Shown here: positions 7,144 through 16,149 of the stretch, in pieces
Numbering within the stretch: position 1 is the stretch's first letter
Layout: each line of letters starts with the position of its first letter
Assembly (NCBI GenBank): GCA_965214125.1
Contig: CBDCBA010000032.1
Span: forward strand, 186,001-250,000
Origin: CBDCBA01 sp965214125
Lineage (GTDB): Bacteria; Planctomycetota; Phycisphaerae; Tepidisphaerales; Tepidisphaeraceae
Length of the DNA stretch: 64,000 nt
Direction: 5' to 3'
The notes under the pieces: generated by a model
The model's database searches: none
Seen by the model: only the letters and a program-made list of their open reading frames with translations
Told to the model about the DNA's origin: nothing
Made by a program: the position numbers and the translations under genes

Positions 7144-8517
7144 CTAGCGGGCCCCGGCGACGACGGCGGCCACGCCGGGCTCGACGCCGAGGCGGCATTG
7201 GTCGGGCGGCAGGCGATCGAGCAAAGCCAGCAGGGCGGGCAGGTCCCGGACGGCTTGGCCGGCAACCGACCGCAAGCGTTGGCCGGGGCTGGCCGTTGCG
7301 GCGAAGGGGCTGGCCGCGTCGACGTCCGCCACGCGGATGCCTGCGGTTGCCGTCGTCTCGAACGTCACGCCGCGCCAGCGCAGCACCTGCCGCTCGCGCC
7401 CGATGCCGGTGGCATCGGTGCGGGCGTCGAGTTGCACGCGCACCATGCCGCGCCGACCCACGCGATCGAAGGCGATGGCGACGGGGCGATCCGTCGGACA
7501 GGCGCCGATCAGGCGGACGAAGTGCGGCTCGTCGGCCACGGTCTGGCCGTTCACGCCGCGGATCACGTCGCCGAGTTGGAGTTGGCCTGCCGCGGGCGTC
7601 GCCGCACCCACCCGCGTCACCTGCACGCCGCCCGGCACGCTGCGACCGGCGATGCCGAGGAAGCCGTATTCCACCGCCAGCCCCGCCCGCAAGCGGTTCA
7701 CGCGGCGGAGCAGGTCGGCGTCGGCGGGCAACGCGAAGCCCAGGCCGTTCGTGACCCGCTGCGGCAGCACGACGGCCGTCACCACGCCGATGACGCGGCC
7801 ATCGAGATCGAACAAAGGTCCGCCGCTGTTGCCGGGGTTCACCTCGGCCGTCGTCTGGATCAGGTTCGAGTAGACGCGGTTTTCCTGCGCCGAGAGCTTG
7901 GGCAACTCGCGGCCGATCGCGCTGACGACGCCGACGCTGAAGCTCATCGCCCCGTGCCCGCTCAGGCCAACCGGATTGCCCAGGGCGATGGTCCATTGCC
8001 CGCGTCGGGCGGGGGCGGGGGCGAAGGAGACGCTCGGGAGCGTCGCCGGCACCTTCAGCATCGCCAGGTCGCCGCGCGGGTCGGTCGCGACGACCATCGC
8101 GGGCAGAACGCGGCCGTCGTCGGTGGTGACGTAAAGCTGCTGCGCCCCGGCGACGACGTGCTCGTTGGTCAGGATGTAGCCGCTGGGATCGACGCAAAAG
8201 CCGGTGCCGATGATGCGGCTGCCGTTGCGCAGCAGGCCGTCGAGGGCGGCGGGCGTGAGCTCGCTCGATCGCGCCGGGCCGTCGGCGGGGGCGGGGGTGT
8301 CGCCAACGGTGATGGCGACCACGGCCGGGCTGGCGCGTTGGGCGATGCGGGCGAAGCGTTGCTCGAGTCCGGCGAGGTCGACGGTGTCGCTGCGGGCCGC
8401 GAAGGCGAGCGTGCGCGGCCGCGCGTCGGGTTCGAGGGCGACGGCGCCGGAGGTTCCCAGCGAGAGCAGGGCGGCCAGGGCGGCCGCGACGAGCGGGCGG
8501 GTACGACGATCGAGCAT
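7144..8517 (-). CDS. HtrA/DegP-type periplasmic serine protease with PDZ domains
   Basis: A 457-aa exported S1C protease. It has a signal peptide at residues 1-28 (basic start, then Ala/Leu-rich core). The catalytic triad is complete: His120 in Thr-Asn-Glu-His-Val-Val, Asp150 in Arg-Gly-Asp-Leu-Ala-Met-Leu, and Ser231 in Asn-Pro-Gly-Asn-Ser-Gly-Gly-Pro. Two PDZ-like regions follow at about 268-350 and 375-450, the first with Gly-Asp-Val-Ile-Arg-Gly-Val-Asn-Gly. Such proteases degrade or refold misfolded envelope proteins. The length and domain order fit DegP/DegQ. Monocistronic by position. Confidence 0.92.
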   Translation of the reverse strand: MLDRRTRPLVAAALAALLSLGTSGAVALEPDARPRTLAFAARSDTVDLAGLEQRFARIAQRASPAVVAITVGDTPAPADGPARSSELTPAALDGLLRNGSRIIGTGFCVDPSGYILTNEHVVAGAQQLYVTTDDGRVLPAMVVATDPRGDLAMLKVPATLPSVSFAPAPARRGQWTIALGNPVGLSGHGAMSFSVGVVSAIGRELPKLSAQENRVYSNLIQTTAEVNPGNSGGPLFDLDGRVIGVVTAVVLPQRVTNGLGFALPADADLLRRVNRLRAGLAVEYGFLGIAGRSVPGGVQVTRVGAATPAAGQLQLGDVIRGVNGQTVADEPHFVRLIGACPTDRPVAIAFDRVGRRGMVRVQLDARTDATGIGRERQVLRWRGVTFETTATAGIRVADVDAASPFAATASPGQRLRSVAGQAVRDLPALLALLDRLPPDQCRLGVEPGVAAVVAGAR

Positions 8518-8646
8518 GCATTTCCTTCCGGCTTCGCCCAGGACGATGCCGACCGACGCCGCACGCCCAAGCGGGCGGGACGGGTCGGTCGCGACGATGG
8601 GCGGACCGTGGAGGATCGGCCCAACCGCCGGCAGACTTTGCGTCTT

Positions 8647-10197
8647 CTACGCCGCCGCCGACGCGCTGGCGGGTTCTCGGACCGTGACCGCACGGACTTG
8701 CGCCACGTCGGCGTCCGGGTCGCTCTGCGTCGGCTGCGAGTACCCGCCCCGGAAGACGAACACGCCGCCCACCAGGTTCCAGAAGATGTGCAGCGCCCGA
8801 ATGCACAATGCCAGCACAAACGCCTGCGCCACCGTCGCCCCCTGCGGGCGCGTGAGCAGCACGGCGAAGAACTCCATCACGCCCGCGCCCTGCGGGCTGA
8901 TCGGAATGCTGCCGCTGAGCACGATCACCGGCACGCACACGAAGTAATACGGCCACGGAATCGGCAGCCCCAGCGCCACGCCCGCCAGCATCGAGGCGAC
9001 GATCACCGCCCCGTGAACCGGCACGGTCAGCAGCGACGCCTCGACCACCCGCCGCGGGTGGTGCGCGTAGGCCGACAGCACGTCGAAGACGCCGTGGACG
9101 CCCTCGCGCACCTTGCCGCGGACCTTGCCGCGCAGGCCTTCGGGGGCAGGCTCGGTTGCCTCGATGACCCGATCGATGCCCGCCCGGCGGCGGATCAGGC
9201 GGCGGGTGGGGCCGTGCATCAGCACGAACATGCCCGCCGTCGACAGGCTCAGCACGGCCGCGCTGGCGGTGGCGACCTGGAGGCACGCGATCGCCACGGC
9301 CGAGTCGCGGTCGGGCGTGATGGCGTACTGGATGCCCGCCGCCAGCCCGCCCATCACCAGCAGCACGAGCAGGCCGATCAACCGGTCGACGAACACGCTC
9401 AGCCAGGCGGCCGTCTTCTTGCCGCGCCCCGCGTGCCGGGCGGCGTAGAACGCCTTGATGACGTCGCCCCCGGTGTTGCCGAGCATGAACGAGTTGTAGA
9501 AGAGCCCCACCAGGTTCAGCACGAACGCCCGGCGCAGGCCGATCGCGATGCCCAGCGGGTCCATCAGCCGCCACCACCGCAGGCCCGTGCAAATCAGCGT
9601 GACCGGGAAGACCAAAAACGCCAGCGCCAACACCCACGGCCGGGCGTCGCGCACCATGGAGATCAGGCCGGTGCGCACCAGCGGCTGCGGCACACGCAGA
9701 TCGATCCGGCCGGCCCATTCATTCGGCGGCACCTCGAAGACCTGGTTCGCCGCGTCGGTGTCTTTCGGCGTGTACGCCCACACCTGCGTGATCTGCGGCA
9801 GCTCGCCCCGCCGCGCGTCCGGCCGCTCCACGAGGCGCATCGCGGCCAGATCGAGCGTCGTTGGCATGCCGTCGTGCACCACGTCGAGCGCGTTCGGATC
9901 CGGCCCGCTGACGAGGCGATCGAACGACGTCTGAACGGTCTCGTCGGTGTCCGGATCCTCATACAGGACGGGCCCGCCGTCCGTCAGCGGGGCGGCGAGG
10001 GCGGCGTCGAGCACGACCAGACCGTCGCCGGCGTCGGCGAGGACGTACACGCGGTCGCGCAGGGTCAGCCCGCTGACGACCCAGACGATGCCGACGATCG
10101 CGATGGTCCAGCGAAGGACAAAGCCGCCCCAGCGCTTGATGAGCCCCGGCCGCTCGGGCAAGTCGGCGGGCGGAGTTTCGGCGTCGGCATCGGTCAC
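8647..10197 (-). CDS. LPG synthase TM-domain (UPF0104) family membrane protein
   Basis: A 516-aa polytopic membrane protein of the lysylphosphatidylglycerol synthase transmembrane / AglD family (PF03706 type). Supporting motifs are Phe-Tyr-Asn-Ser-Phe-Met-Leu-Gly-Asn-Thr-Gly-Gly-Asp-Val-Ile-Lys-Ala and, near the C-terminus, Pro-Ile-Ser-Pro-Gln-Gly-Ala-Gly-Val-Met-Glu-Phe. It lacks the soluble aminoacyl-transferase domain of MprF, so a lipid flippase-like role is more likely than lysyl transfer. About 150 extra residues follow the first TM (near residue 30) before the main TM block. The GTG at 10197 is chosen; the frame runs open further upstream but would overlap the next gene. Confidence 0.8.
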   Translation of the reverse strand: MTDADAETPPADLPERPGLIKRWGGFVLRWTIAIVGIVWVVSGLTLRDRVYVLADAGDGLVVLDAALAAPLTDGGPVLYEDPDTDETVQTSFDRLVSGPDPNALDVVHDGMPTTLDLAAMRLVERPDARRGELPQITQVWAYTPKDTDAANQVFEVPPNEWAGRIDLRVPQPLVRTGLISMVRDARPWVLALAFLVFPVTLICTGLRWWRLMDPLGIAIGLRRAFVLNLVGLFYNSFMLGNTGGDVIKAFYAARHAGRGKKTAAWLSVFVDRLIGLLVLLVMGGLAAGIQYAITPDRDSAVAIACLQVATASAAVLSLSTAGMFVLMHGPTRRLIRRRAGIDRVIEATEPAPEGLRGKVRGKVREGVHGVFDVLSAYAHHPRRVVEASLLTVPVHGAVIVASMLAGVALGLPIPWPYYFVCVPVIVLSGSIPISPQGAGVMEFFAVLLTRPQGATVAQAFVLALCIRALHIFWNLVGGVFVFRGGYSQPTQSDPDADVAQVRAVTVREPASASAAA

Positions 10198-10258
10198 GGG
10201 CGGCGGGGCGTGACAGTATCCGGGCGGGGTGGGCGGGTCGCAAGTCGCGCGCGGACCA

Positions 10259-10768
10259 TCAGCCCATAAAGGCGGGCGCCGCCGCGAGCAGCAGGTTCGC
10301 CATGCCCGAGCTCGCGCAGAGGGCTGATCGGGCCGCGCCAGCGGATACCCGCCCGATGAGCAGGATGATGACGCCGGCGTGGTGGAGTCCAACGGCAACG
10401 GAAGCGATCAGCCAGACAGCCCCCGCAGGATCGAGGCCGCCTCCGATCGCCACGGCAACTGCAAGTGCACAGGGACACGCCGCGAGTAGAACGGCCACGA
10501 CCGACGACGGCAACCGGTGGCGCTGCCACGCCGCGATGACCGCCTGTAATAAGGCCGCCACGCCCGTCAAAATTAGCCACATACGCGGGCGTGCCACAAT
10601 CGCCCCCAACGAGGCGTCGAACGCGACTGCGTCACCCCCGCGTAGCACGAGGCCGCAGCCGAGGAGAGCGCCGATGAACATCAGCTCTGCCGCGGCGAGC
10701 AGCGCGATGGCAACGATTGCTTCCCGCGCGGGCGCGGCCGTCGCGGCATCAATCGGCTGGCTCGTCAA
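10259..10768 (-). CDS. multi-pass membrane protein, unknown function
   Basis: A 169-aa Ala/Leu/Val-rich protein with about four transmembrane helices (roughly residues 17-42, 62-82, 89-110, 116-138). The segment Glu-Leu-Met-Phe-Ile-Gly-Ala-Leu-Leu-Gly faintly recalls the first helices of heme-copper oxidase subunit III, but no conserved His or Glu pattern supports that. Its start lies inside the 3' end of the upstream acetyltransferase gene (20-base overlap), so it is translated from the same message, and it is followed by the UPF0104 gene. Confidence 0.65.
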   Translation of the reverse strand: MTSQPIDAATAAPAREAIVAIALLAAAELMFIGALLGCGLVLRGGDAVAFDASLGAIVARPRMWLILTGVAALLQAVIAAWQRHRLPSSVVAVLLAACPCALAVAVAIGGGLDPAGAVWLIASVAVGLHHAGVIILLIGRVSAGAARSALCASSGMANLLLAAAPAFMG

Positions 10769-11225
10769 GGCTTTTCTCGAAGACGATCATGTTGTCGGCG
10801 CGGTCGCTCTCGTGGCGTAGGCCGATGATGTCGAAGCCGCTGTCGAGGGCGAGGCGGACGAACTCGCGCTGGCGATTGCTGGCCTCGCAGCGGATGGCGT
10901 CGTAGCCGTGCTCTCGGGCCCAGGCGTGCTCGGCCTCCTGGAGTTGTCGGCCGATGCCCTCGCGGCGAAAGTCGGGGTCGACGGCCCCGAGCCAGTGGCG
11001 GAACAGGCCCGGCCGTTCCTCGTAGCCGATCCACAGGCCCACGGGCTGACCGTCGCTGCCGTCGTCCATCGCGAGGCGGGCGATGAGCGTGAGCGGGTTG
11101 TAGTGCCCGAGCAGGCGGCGCTTGAAGAAGTCGACGTCCTGCTTAGGCCGGAAGACACGGTTGTGCACCTCCACCGCCTCGGGCAGCAGGGCGTCGTCTG
11201 CGATAATGATCTCGGCCTGGGCCAT
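10749..11225 (-). CDS. GNAT-family N-acetyltransferase
   Basis: A 158-aa single-domain GNAT protein. The acetyl-CoA pyrophosphate-binding motif is Phe-Arg-Arg-Glu-Gly-Ile-Gly-Arg-Gln-Leu at about residues 86-95, following the strand Trp-Leu-Gly-Ala-Val-Asp-Pro; a later Cys-Glu-Ala-Ser-Asn-Arg matches the motif B region. It transfers an acetyl group from acetyl-CoA to an unknown amine. First gene of a minus-strand run with two membrane proteins. Substrate cannot be inferred. Confidence 0.85.
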   Translation of the reverse strand: MAQAEIIIADDALLPEAVEVHNRVFRPKQDVDFFKRRLLGHYNPLTLIARLAMDDGSDGQPVGLWIGYEERPGLFRHWLGAVDPDFRREGIGRQLQEAEHAWAREHGYDAIRCEASNRQREFVRLALDSGFDIIGLRHESDRADNMIVFEKSLDEPAD

Positions 11226-11250
11226 GGGTGAAATATGTTGAACTGCCTGA

Positions 11251-11826
11251 TCAGGCGCGGGTCTCTTCGATAGCTTTGAACAACAAGCCCACGTGAAGTG
11301 ACTGACCTTTCAGGATTGGCACCCCGTCGACTGCTTCGTCCTCTGTCCACTTCTTTGTTGTGCCGTCACGATGAAGGTCGATGACGCAGCGCTTGTACAA
11401 GTCGAGCCGCCACACGGTTTCAACGCCGGCACGCAAGTAGTCGCGGATCGCCGCGTCGCGGACATCCTGCGGCTGCTCGGCGGGAACGGCTTCAGCAACG
11501 AAGCTCGGAACCAGTGCCAAGTCCATGTCGTGTGGCATTCGGCGAAGCAGTTCGTCGTTGGGCCAATATGCAACATCGGGTCTTCGCCGCCGCTCCGGCT
11601 CCCAGCCGAAGCAGGCTAGAAACGGCAGCCCAACCGTGATGCCCGTCAAGCGACGATTGAGGATGCTCGACAGTTGATTGGCCGCATACCGCGAAGCGAA
11701 GCTGGCATGCTTTTCAACTTCGACTCCTGCAACGGTGTCATAGATCGGCCCGCCCGCATCGCGCGTCTCGGGCACGTACGTCGGCCAGTCCTCCGGCAAC
11801 GGAAAGATGTCGATGGGCCACTCCAC
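11251..11826 (-). CDS. Uma2-family (DUF820) PD-(D/E)XK nuclease-like protein
   Basis: A 191-aa protein of the Uma2 family, a PD-(D/E)XK-fold group abundant in Cyanobacteria and Planctomycetes. Family signs are Arg-Arg-Pro-Asp-Val-Ala-Tyr-Trp (active-site Asp), Pro-Ser-Phe-Val-Ala-Glu-Ala-Val (acidic residue of the E-x-K region, where the expected downstream basic residue is not clear), and Tyr-Leu-Arg-Ala-Gly-Val-Glu-Thr-Val-Trp-Arg-Leu-Asp. The biological role of Uma2 proteins is not established. A second, more divergent member is at 61380-62090. Confidence 0.82.
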   Translation of the reverse strand: MEWPIDIFPLPEDWPTYVPETRDAGGPIYDTVAGVEVEKHASFASRYAANQLSSILNRRLTGITVGLPFLACFGWEPERRRRPDVAYWPNDELLRRMPHDMDLALVPSFVAEAVPAEQPQDVRDAAIRDYLRAGVETVWRLDLYKRCVIDLHRDGTTKKWTEDEAVDGVPILKGQSLHVGLLFKAIEETRA

Positions 11827-11877
11827 TTTGCTTGATGTCGCAGAAGCTCTGTCCTCCGCCGAAACGCTGAGATCGCC

Positions 11878-14007
11878 TCACCCCGGCGTCGGCACCGGGC
11901 CGGCGCCGAGGTTTACGTCGGGCTCCTCGTCGGCGTTGCCCGGCGCGATCACCGTGCCGCGGCGGGGGGTCTTGTCCTTCTCCTGCTGGAGCAAGTCGCT
12001 CACCGTCGGTCGGTCGACCTTGTCGCCGCGCATGATTTTGTCCACGTCGCCGGAATCGAGCGTCTCGTGCTTGATGAGTGCCCGCGCGATCGCATCCACC
12101 TGGTCGCGGTGCTCCTCGAGCAATGCCTTGGTCTCCTCGAACAAGCGGTCGATCATCGCCTTAACTTCCTCATCGATCGCACGCTGGGTCTCCTCGGAAT
12201 ACTCCTTGGCCCCGCCCATATCGAAGGCGGCCATGCGCTGGTCGTCCTCGCCGTAGAAGACGAAGCCGATGCGGTCGTTCATGCCCCACTCGGTCACCAT
12301 GCTGCGGGCAACGCTCGTGACTTGGCGGATGTCGCCGGCCACGCCGCTGTTGACGTCGCCGGTGAACATCTCCTCGGCGATGCGCCCGCCGAAGGCCGTT
12401 TTGATGAAGGCCAGGCACCACTTGCGGCTGACATTCTGGCGGTCCTTTTCCGGCAGGCTCATCGTCGCCCCGCCGTAGGGGCCGCGCGGGATGATCGTCA
12501 CCTTGTGCAGCGGGTCGGCGTCTTCCTCGAGGTACTGCACGACCGCGTGCCCGGCCTCGTGGTAGGCGGTGGCTTTCTTTTCCTTGTCATCGATCGCCCG
12601 GCTCTTGCGGGCGCGGCCGAAGCGGACCTTGTCGCGGGCCTCCTCCAAGTCTTCCTGCTCGACGTGGTCCTTCTCCGCCAGCGTCGCCATCAGCGCCGCC
12701 TCGTTGATGCAGGCCGCGAGATCGGCACCGCTGAAGCCCGGCGTAGCGCGGGCGATGCGCGACAAATCGACGTCCGGCCCGATCTTCACCTTGCGGGCGT
12801 GGACCTTCAGAATCTCCATGCGCCCCTTCACGTCCGGCAGCGGCACCTGCACCTGCCGGTCAAACCGGCCCGGCCGCGTCAGGGCGGGGTCGAGCACGTC
12901 CACACGGTTGGTGCTCGCGATGACGATCACCTGGTCGTTGCTGTCGAAGCCGTCCATCTCGACGAGGATGGCGTTGAGCGTCTGCTCGCGCTCGTCGTGC
13001 CCGCCCGAACTAAAGCCGCTGCCACGCCGCCGGCCAACGGCGTCGATCTCGTCGAGGAAGATGATGCACGGCGAGTTCTCCTTCGCCTGCTTGAACAGAT
13101 CGCGCACGCGCGACGCGCCCACGCCGACGAACATCTCGACAAAGTCGCTGCCGCTGATGGAAAAGAACGGCGCGTCCGCCTCGCCGGCAATCGCCTTGGC
13201 GAGCAGCGTCTTGCCCGTGCCGGGCGGGCCGACCAGCAGGCACCCCTTGGGAATGCGCCCGCCGAGCCGCTGGAACTTCTTGGGGTTGCGCAGGAACTCG
13301 ACGATCTCCTGCACCTCGTCCTTGGCCTCCTCGACGCCGGCCACATCATCGAAGGTGACGTTCGTGTTCTCCTTCTGCGTAATGCGGTGCTTGCTTCGCC
13401 CGAAGTTGCCCAGCATGCCCGCCGCGCCGCCACCGCTGCGCAGGGGGCGGATGAAGAAGAAGTAGATCAGCGCGATGAACAGGATCCACGGCAACACCGG
13501 CAGCAGGTAAAGCACCCAGTTGCTCGGGTTCGTCGCCTCGACCTTCACGCCCTCCTTGCTGCTGAGCTTTTCGAGCAGGGCGTAGTCGGTGCTCATGCCG
13601 GCGGGAATGCTGGCGACGAACTTCGTCACCTCCGGGCCATTGGCCTGGTCCCACGGCTCCTTGAACTCGCCGCGTAGCTCGCTGCCGGCCAGCGTGACCT
13701 CGACGACGTTTCCACGCTCGAACTCGGCGTTGAAGACGCTGTAGTCGACCTTGCGGTAATCCGCCGCATTATGGTTGATAATGATGTAAAGGACCGCCGC
13801 CACCATCAGCATGAGGATGACCAGACCGCCCACGCCGCGGCGGAAACCCATGCCGTTCTGGCCGGGCCCGCCGGGGCCGTTCGGCCCGCCGGACTTGTTC
13901 GGCCCGCCGTTCCCACCGCCCCCACCCCCACCGCGGTTATTGGAACCGCCCGGCCTGCCGGAGCCCTTGGGGCCGTTGTTGGAGTCGTTCATGCGGTTCT
14001 TTGCCAT
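11878..14007 (-). CDS. ftsH: ATP-dependent zinc metalloprotease FtsH
   Basis: A 709-aa membrane AAA protease. A Gly/Asn/Pro-rich cytoplasmic extension (residues 7-57) precedes TM1 (~60-78), the periplasmic domain and TM2 (~167-187). Walker A Gly-Pro-Pro-Gly-Thr-Gly-Lys-Thr is at 260-267, Walker B Ile-Ile-Phe-Leu-Asp-Glu at 315-320, the second region of homology with Arg-Pro-Gly-Arg-Phe-Asp-Arg near 378-384, and the zinc site His-Glu-Ala-Gly-His at 483-487. It degrades misassembled membrane proteins and regulators such as LpxC. Start at 14007 because GAGGAG lies 7 bases upstream. The N-terminal extension is longer than in E. coli FtsH. Confidence 0.97.
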   Translation of the reverse strand: MAKNRMNDSNNGPKGSGRPGGSNNRGGGGGGGNGGPNKSGGPNGPGGPGQNGMGFRRGVGGLVILMLMVAAVLYIIINHNAADYRKVDYSVFNAEFERGNVVEVTLAGSELRGEFKEPWDQANGPEVTKFVASIPAGMSTDYALLEKLSSKEGVKVEATNPSNWVLYLLPVLPWILFIALIYFFFIRPLRSGGGAAGMLGNFGRSKHRITQKENTNVTFDDVAGVEEAKDEVQEIVEFLRNPKKFQRLGGRIPKGCLLVGPPGTGKTLLAKAIAGEADAPFFSISGSDFVEMFVGVGASRVRDLFKQAKENSPCIIFLDEIDAVGRRRGSGFSSGGHDEREQTLNAILVEMDGFDSNDQVIVIASTNRVDVLDPALTRPGRFDRQVQVPLPDVKGRMEILKVHARKVKIGPDVDLSRIARATPGFSGADLAACINEAALMATLAEKDHVEQEDLEEARDKVRFGRARKSRAIDDKEKKATAYHEAGHAVVQYLEEDADPLHKVTIIPRGPYGGATMSLPEKDRQNVSRKWCLAFIKTAFGGRIAEEMFTGDVNSGVAGDIRQVTSVARSMVTEWGMNDRIGFVFYGEDDQRMAAFDMGGAKEYSEETQRAIDEEVKAMIDRLFEETKALLEEHRDQVDAIARALIKHETLDSGDVDKIMRGDKVDRPTVSDLLQQEKDKTPRRGTVIAPGNADEEPDVNLGAGPVPTPG

Positions 14008-14160
14008 TTGGGTACTCCTCACGATCCCCGTCACGCGGTTCGGCGGCGTCGCGGCCTACACGCCTCGGCCGCCACCTGCCGCAGAGCAAGTCTACGCCCC
14101 GACCACACCGGGCGCCGCCGCCGGCACGTGCGACGATTGGCCCCTGCGGCCTTGTCCTGA

Positions 14161-14191
14161 TCTATACGATCCGCCGCAACGGTTGTTTCAA
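14161..14191 (-). promoter_or_regulatory. possible sigma70-type promoter for ftsH
   Basis: On the minus strand TTGAAA (14191-14186) is followed after 19 bases by TATAGA (14166-14161), about 154 bases upstream of the ftsH start. The spacer is longer than the optimum of 17, so this is tentative. Confidence 0.3.
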
Positions 14192-14235
14192 CTCCGTTCG
14201 GGGGATGGCGACCTTCACCACGAAGACGATGGCCT

Positions 14236-14727
14236 TTACCACGACTTGGCCATCTGGTCGACGATCGCCGCCGCCACCCGCTCGGCGACCTCCTGGCTCG
14301 GCAGAAACGTCCCCTCGCCCAACGACGGGTACTGCGCAGCCGTCTGCTCCAGGTTGCGCAGGCTGAGCAACGTTTCACCCGTGCGCAGATCGCGCCAGTC
14401 GGCGTCGACGCGGACGGTCCAGATCGCCTGTTCCGGCGTCGCAACGTCGCGATCCCGCAGCGAGACGCGCCGCCCGCCCGCGGTCACGCGCACCTCCAAC
14501 AGCGTGTCGGCGCGGCCCGCCGACGCCACCCGATAAGGCGTGGCGGCTTCGAGTTGGTCGACCAGCGCCGGGCCAATCGCTTCGGCGAGCGCCGGGTCGT
14601 CCGTCGCGTTGCCAACCGCCGGGATGGCGACCGTTCGCACGTCCGCCCGGTGCAGGCCGCCGTAGCCCACCGCCTGGTAGCCGCAGCCGGAAAGGCACAG
14701 CAGCAACAGAACCGGCAGGAACTTCAA
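14236..14727 (-). CDS. lptE: LptE-like LPS-assembly lipoprotein
   Basis: A 163-aa lipoprotein with signal peptide and lipobox Leu-Ser-Gly-Cys (Cys15). The mature start Gly-Tyr-Gln-Ala-Val-Gly-Tyr and the Ile-Pro-Ala-Val-Gly-Asn segment fit the LptE/RlpB-like family, including members called 'LPS assembly lipoprotein LptE' in Planctomycetes. LptE plugs the LptD barrel in the outer membrane. Its ATG overlaps the stop of the upstream BamD-like gene by four bases (ATGA), so the two are translationally coupled. LptD itself is not in the window. Confidence 0.78.
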   Translation of the reverse strand: MKFLPVLLLLCLSGCGYQAVGYGGLHRADVRTVAIPAVGNATDDPALAEAIGPALVDQLEAATPYRVASAGRADTLLEVRVTAGGRRVSLRDRDVATPEQAIWTVRVDADWRDLRTGETLLSLRNLEQTAAQYPSLGEGTFLPSQEVAERVAAAIVDQMAKSW

Positions 14728-15671
14728 GACGCCTCCGTCTCGGCAAGGCCCAGCAGTTCCCGCGACTCCGCGGCCGCCCGCGTGTCGGGGTACTCCTGAA
14801 CGATCTGCTGCCGCAACGCCGCCGCCGCCTCGGGTCGCCGCGTCCGCCGGTAGTAGTCGGCCTTGATCGCCTGCTTGCGCGCCAGTTCCTCGTCGATGTA
14901 CTCGAAGATCTCCGCCAGGTTCTGCTCCCGCGCCATCTCCGGGAACTGCTGCCGGAAGTTGGCGAACTGCTGGCGGGCGTCGAGCAGCGGCGTGGGGCTG
15001 TAGCGCGGGCCGTCGTATTGGAACAGGTTCGCGAACGCCTGCCGCAGCCGCACGCGGGCGACGTTGGGGCTGCGCGGGTATCGCTCCAGGAACGCCGTGT
15101 AGACGTCCTCGGCAAAGTCGAAGTCGCCGCCGTCGAAGTAGTAGTCGCCCGTGCGGAGCAACGCCCGTTCGGCCACCTCGCTGCCGCTGGCGCGCTGCTG
15201 GATGCGAAAGAGCATCTCCAGCGCGTCGCTCGTGTGGCCGCGCTCCAGGAGTAGGAAGCGGTCGCCCTCGCCGTCGAGGTAGCTGTCGGCGATGGCGTAC
15301 TGCCGGGCGACGGCGTCGGGGTAGAGATCGCCGCCGGGGTAGAGGTCGAGCAGCTCATCGAGGTAGTAAAACGCCTTGATGCGATTGCCGTCGTCGATCA
15401 GGGCGTTTGCGGCGAGGTAGAGGGCGTACTCGCGAACCTCGCTGGCGCGGTTGGCGTCGTCGCGGAACCAGTCGACGAGCAGGCCGAAGGCGTCGCCGCC
15501 GTCGCCGGCATCCACCTCGCGGGCGGCGGCGGCGAGCGCCGGCTCGGCCACGCCGGCGTCGTCGAGCAACCGCGCGTTCGACTGCCCTGGAATCCCGCCG
15601 CTGCTCGACCGGCAGCCGACCAGGAAAACCAGCGCGAACAGGCAGAGCGGAACCAGCCGGCGGACGATCAC
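14724..15671 (-). CDS. bamD: BamD-like outer-membrane assembly lipoprotein (TPR)
   Basis: A 315-aa lipoprotein. The signal peptide ends in Leu-Val-Gly-Cys (Cys20 from the chosen GTG). The body is made of TPR-like helical repeats, including Ala-Phe-Tyr-Tyr-Leu-Asp-Glu-Leu-Leu, Ala-Glu-Asp-Val-Tyr-Thr-Ala-Phe-Leu-Glu-Arg-Tyr-Pro and Ala-Ala-Leu-Arg-Gln-Gln-Ile-Val-Gln-Glu-Tyr-Pro, the pattern of BamD/YfiO and related proteins. BamD helps insert beta-barrel proteins into the outer membrane. The frame is open 29 codons upstream, but the GTG at 15671 places the signal peptide correctly. Coupled to lptE. Confidence 0.75.
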   Translation of the reverse strand: MIVRRLVPLCLFALVFLVGCRSSSGGIPGQSNARLLDDAGVAEPALAAAAREVDAGDGGDAFGLLVDWFRDDANRASEVREYALYLAANALIDDGNRIKAFYYLDELLDLYPGGDLYPDAVARQYAIADSYLDGEGDRFLLLERGHTSDALEMLFRIQQRASGSEVAERALLRTGDYYFDGGDFDFAEDVYTAFLERYPRSPNVARVRLRQAFANLFQYDGPRYSPTPLLDARQQFANFRQQFPEMAREQNLAEIFEYIDEELARKQAIKADYYRRTRRPEAAAALRQQIVQEYPDTRAAAESRELLGLAETEAS

Positions 15672-15749
15672 GCCGACACCGTACGACCGGCGGCGCGGCA
15701 ACTCAAAAGGGCGACACCGCCGCCCCTGATCGGGTAGGCTCAGCAGCCG

Positions 15750-16034
15750 ATGCGGCACGCTTTCGATCCTGACCCGACTTTCGTCCGCCTGCCCCGGCCT
15801 CGCCGCGAGCTGGCGATCGACCCCGGCCGCAGCCGCCGCTGGCTCGGCCGCGTCGGCTACTGGCTGACGGTCGCCCTGACGGCCGTCGCCTTCGTGCTCC
15901 TCTTCGAACGCCTCGCCGGCAGCCGCCTGGTGGCCGTGGGGGCCGTACTGTTCATGCTGGCATACATGGCGTTTGGTGCGTTCCTCGCCGAACGGGCGCT
16001 GCGCGAGTCAAATGACCGCGGCGGCCTGGGGTAG
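15750..16034 (+). CDS. small two-TM membrane protein, unknown
   Basis: A 94-aa protein with a basic N-terminus (Arg-Leu-Pro-Arg-Pro-Arg-Arg) and two hydrophobic helices at about residues 36-54 and 60-80. Divergent from bamD with a 78-base gap that must hold both start signals. No family recognised. Confidence 0.55.
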   Translation: MRHAFDPDPTFVRLPRPRRELAIDPGRSRRWLGRVGYWLTVALTAVAFVLLFERLAGSRLVAVGAVLFMLAYMAFGAFLAERALRESNDRGGLG

Positions 16035-16067
16035 AGGTGAAACTTTTCTCGCCCCGACGGTTTTTGC

Positions 16068-16095
16068 TTGACCTCATCTTGTCAAACACTATGTT
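16068..16095 (+). promoter_or_regulatory. sigma70-type promoter for the 16.2-18.9 kb gene run
   Basis: TTGACC (16068-16073) and TATGTT (16090-16095) with a 16-base spacer. This is the best housekeeping-type promoter noticed in the window. It is about 115 bases upstream of the first likely start in the run. Confidence 0.5.
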
Positions 16096-16149
16096 CAGCT
16101 TTGGTGGCAACTCGGAGCTCCCCATCTACGAGGTCTGACTCCTTCCTTT

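Noticed and set aside
6878..9718. 946-codon open frame on the minus strand across the HtrA and UPF0104 genes
   Set aside because: Its product is almost all Arg, Ala, Pro and Gly in low-complexity style, typical of an antisense or shifted frame in high-GC DNA. The HtrA and UPF0104 frames have clear motifs.
7000..10269. 1089-codon open frame on the plus strand
   Set aside because: Runs antisense through two well-supported genes, is rich in His, Arg, Gly and Val without domains, and has no ribosome-binding site.
10259..10768. Heme-copper oxidase subunit III-like protein
   Set aside because: Only a short Glu-Leu-Met-Phe segment matches. The conserved residues of subunit III and neighbouring oxidase genes are absent.
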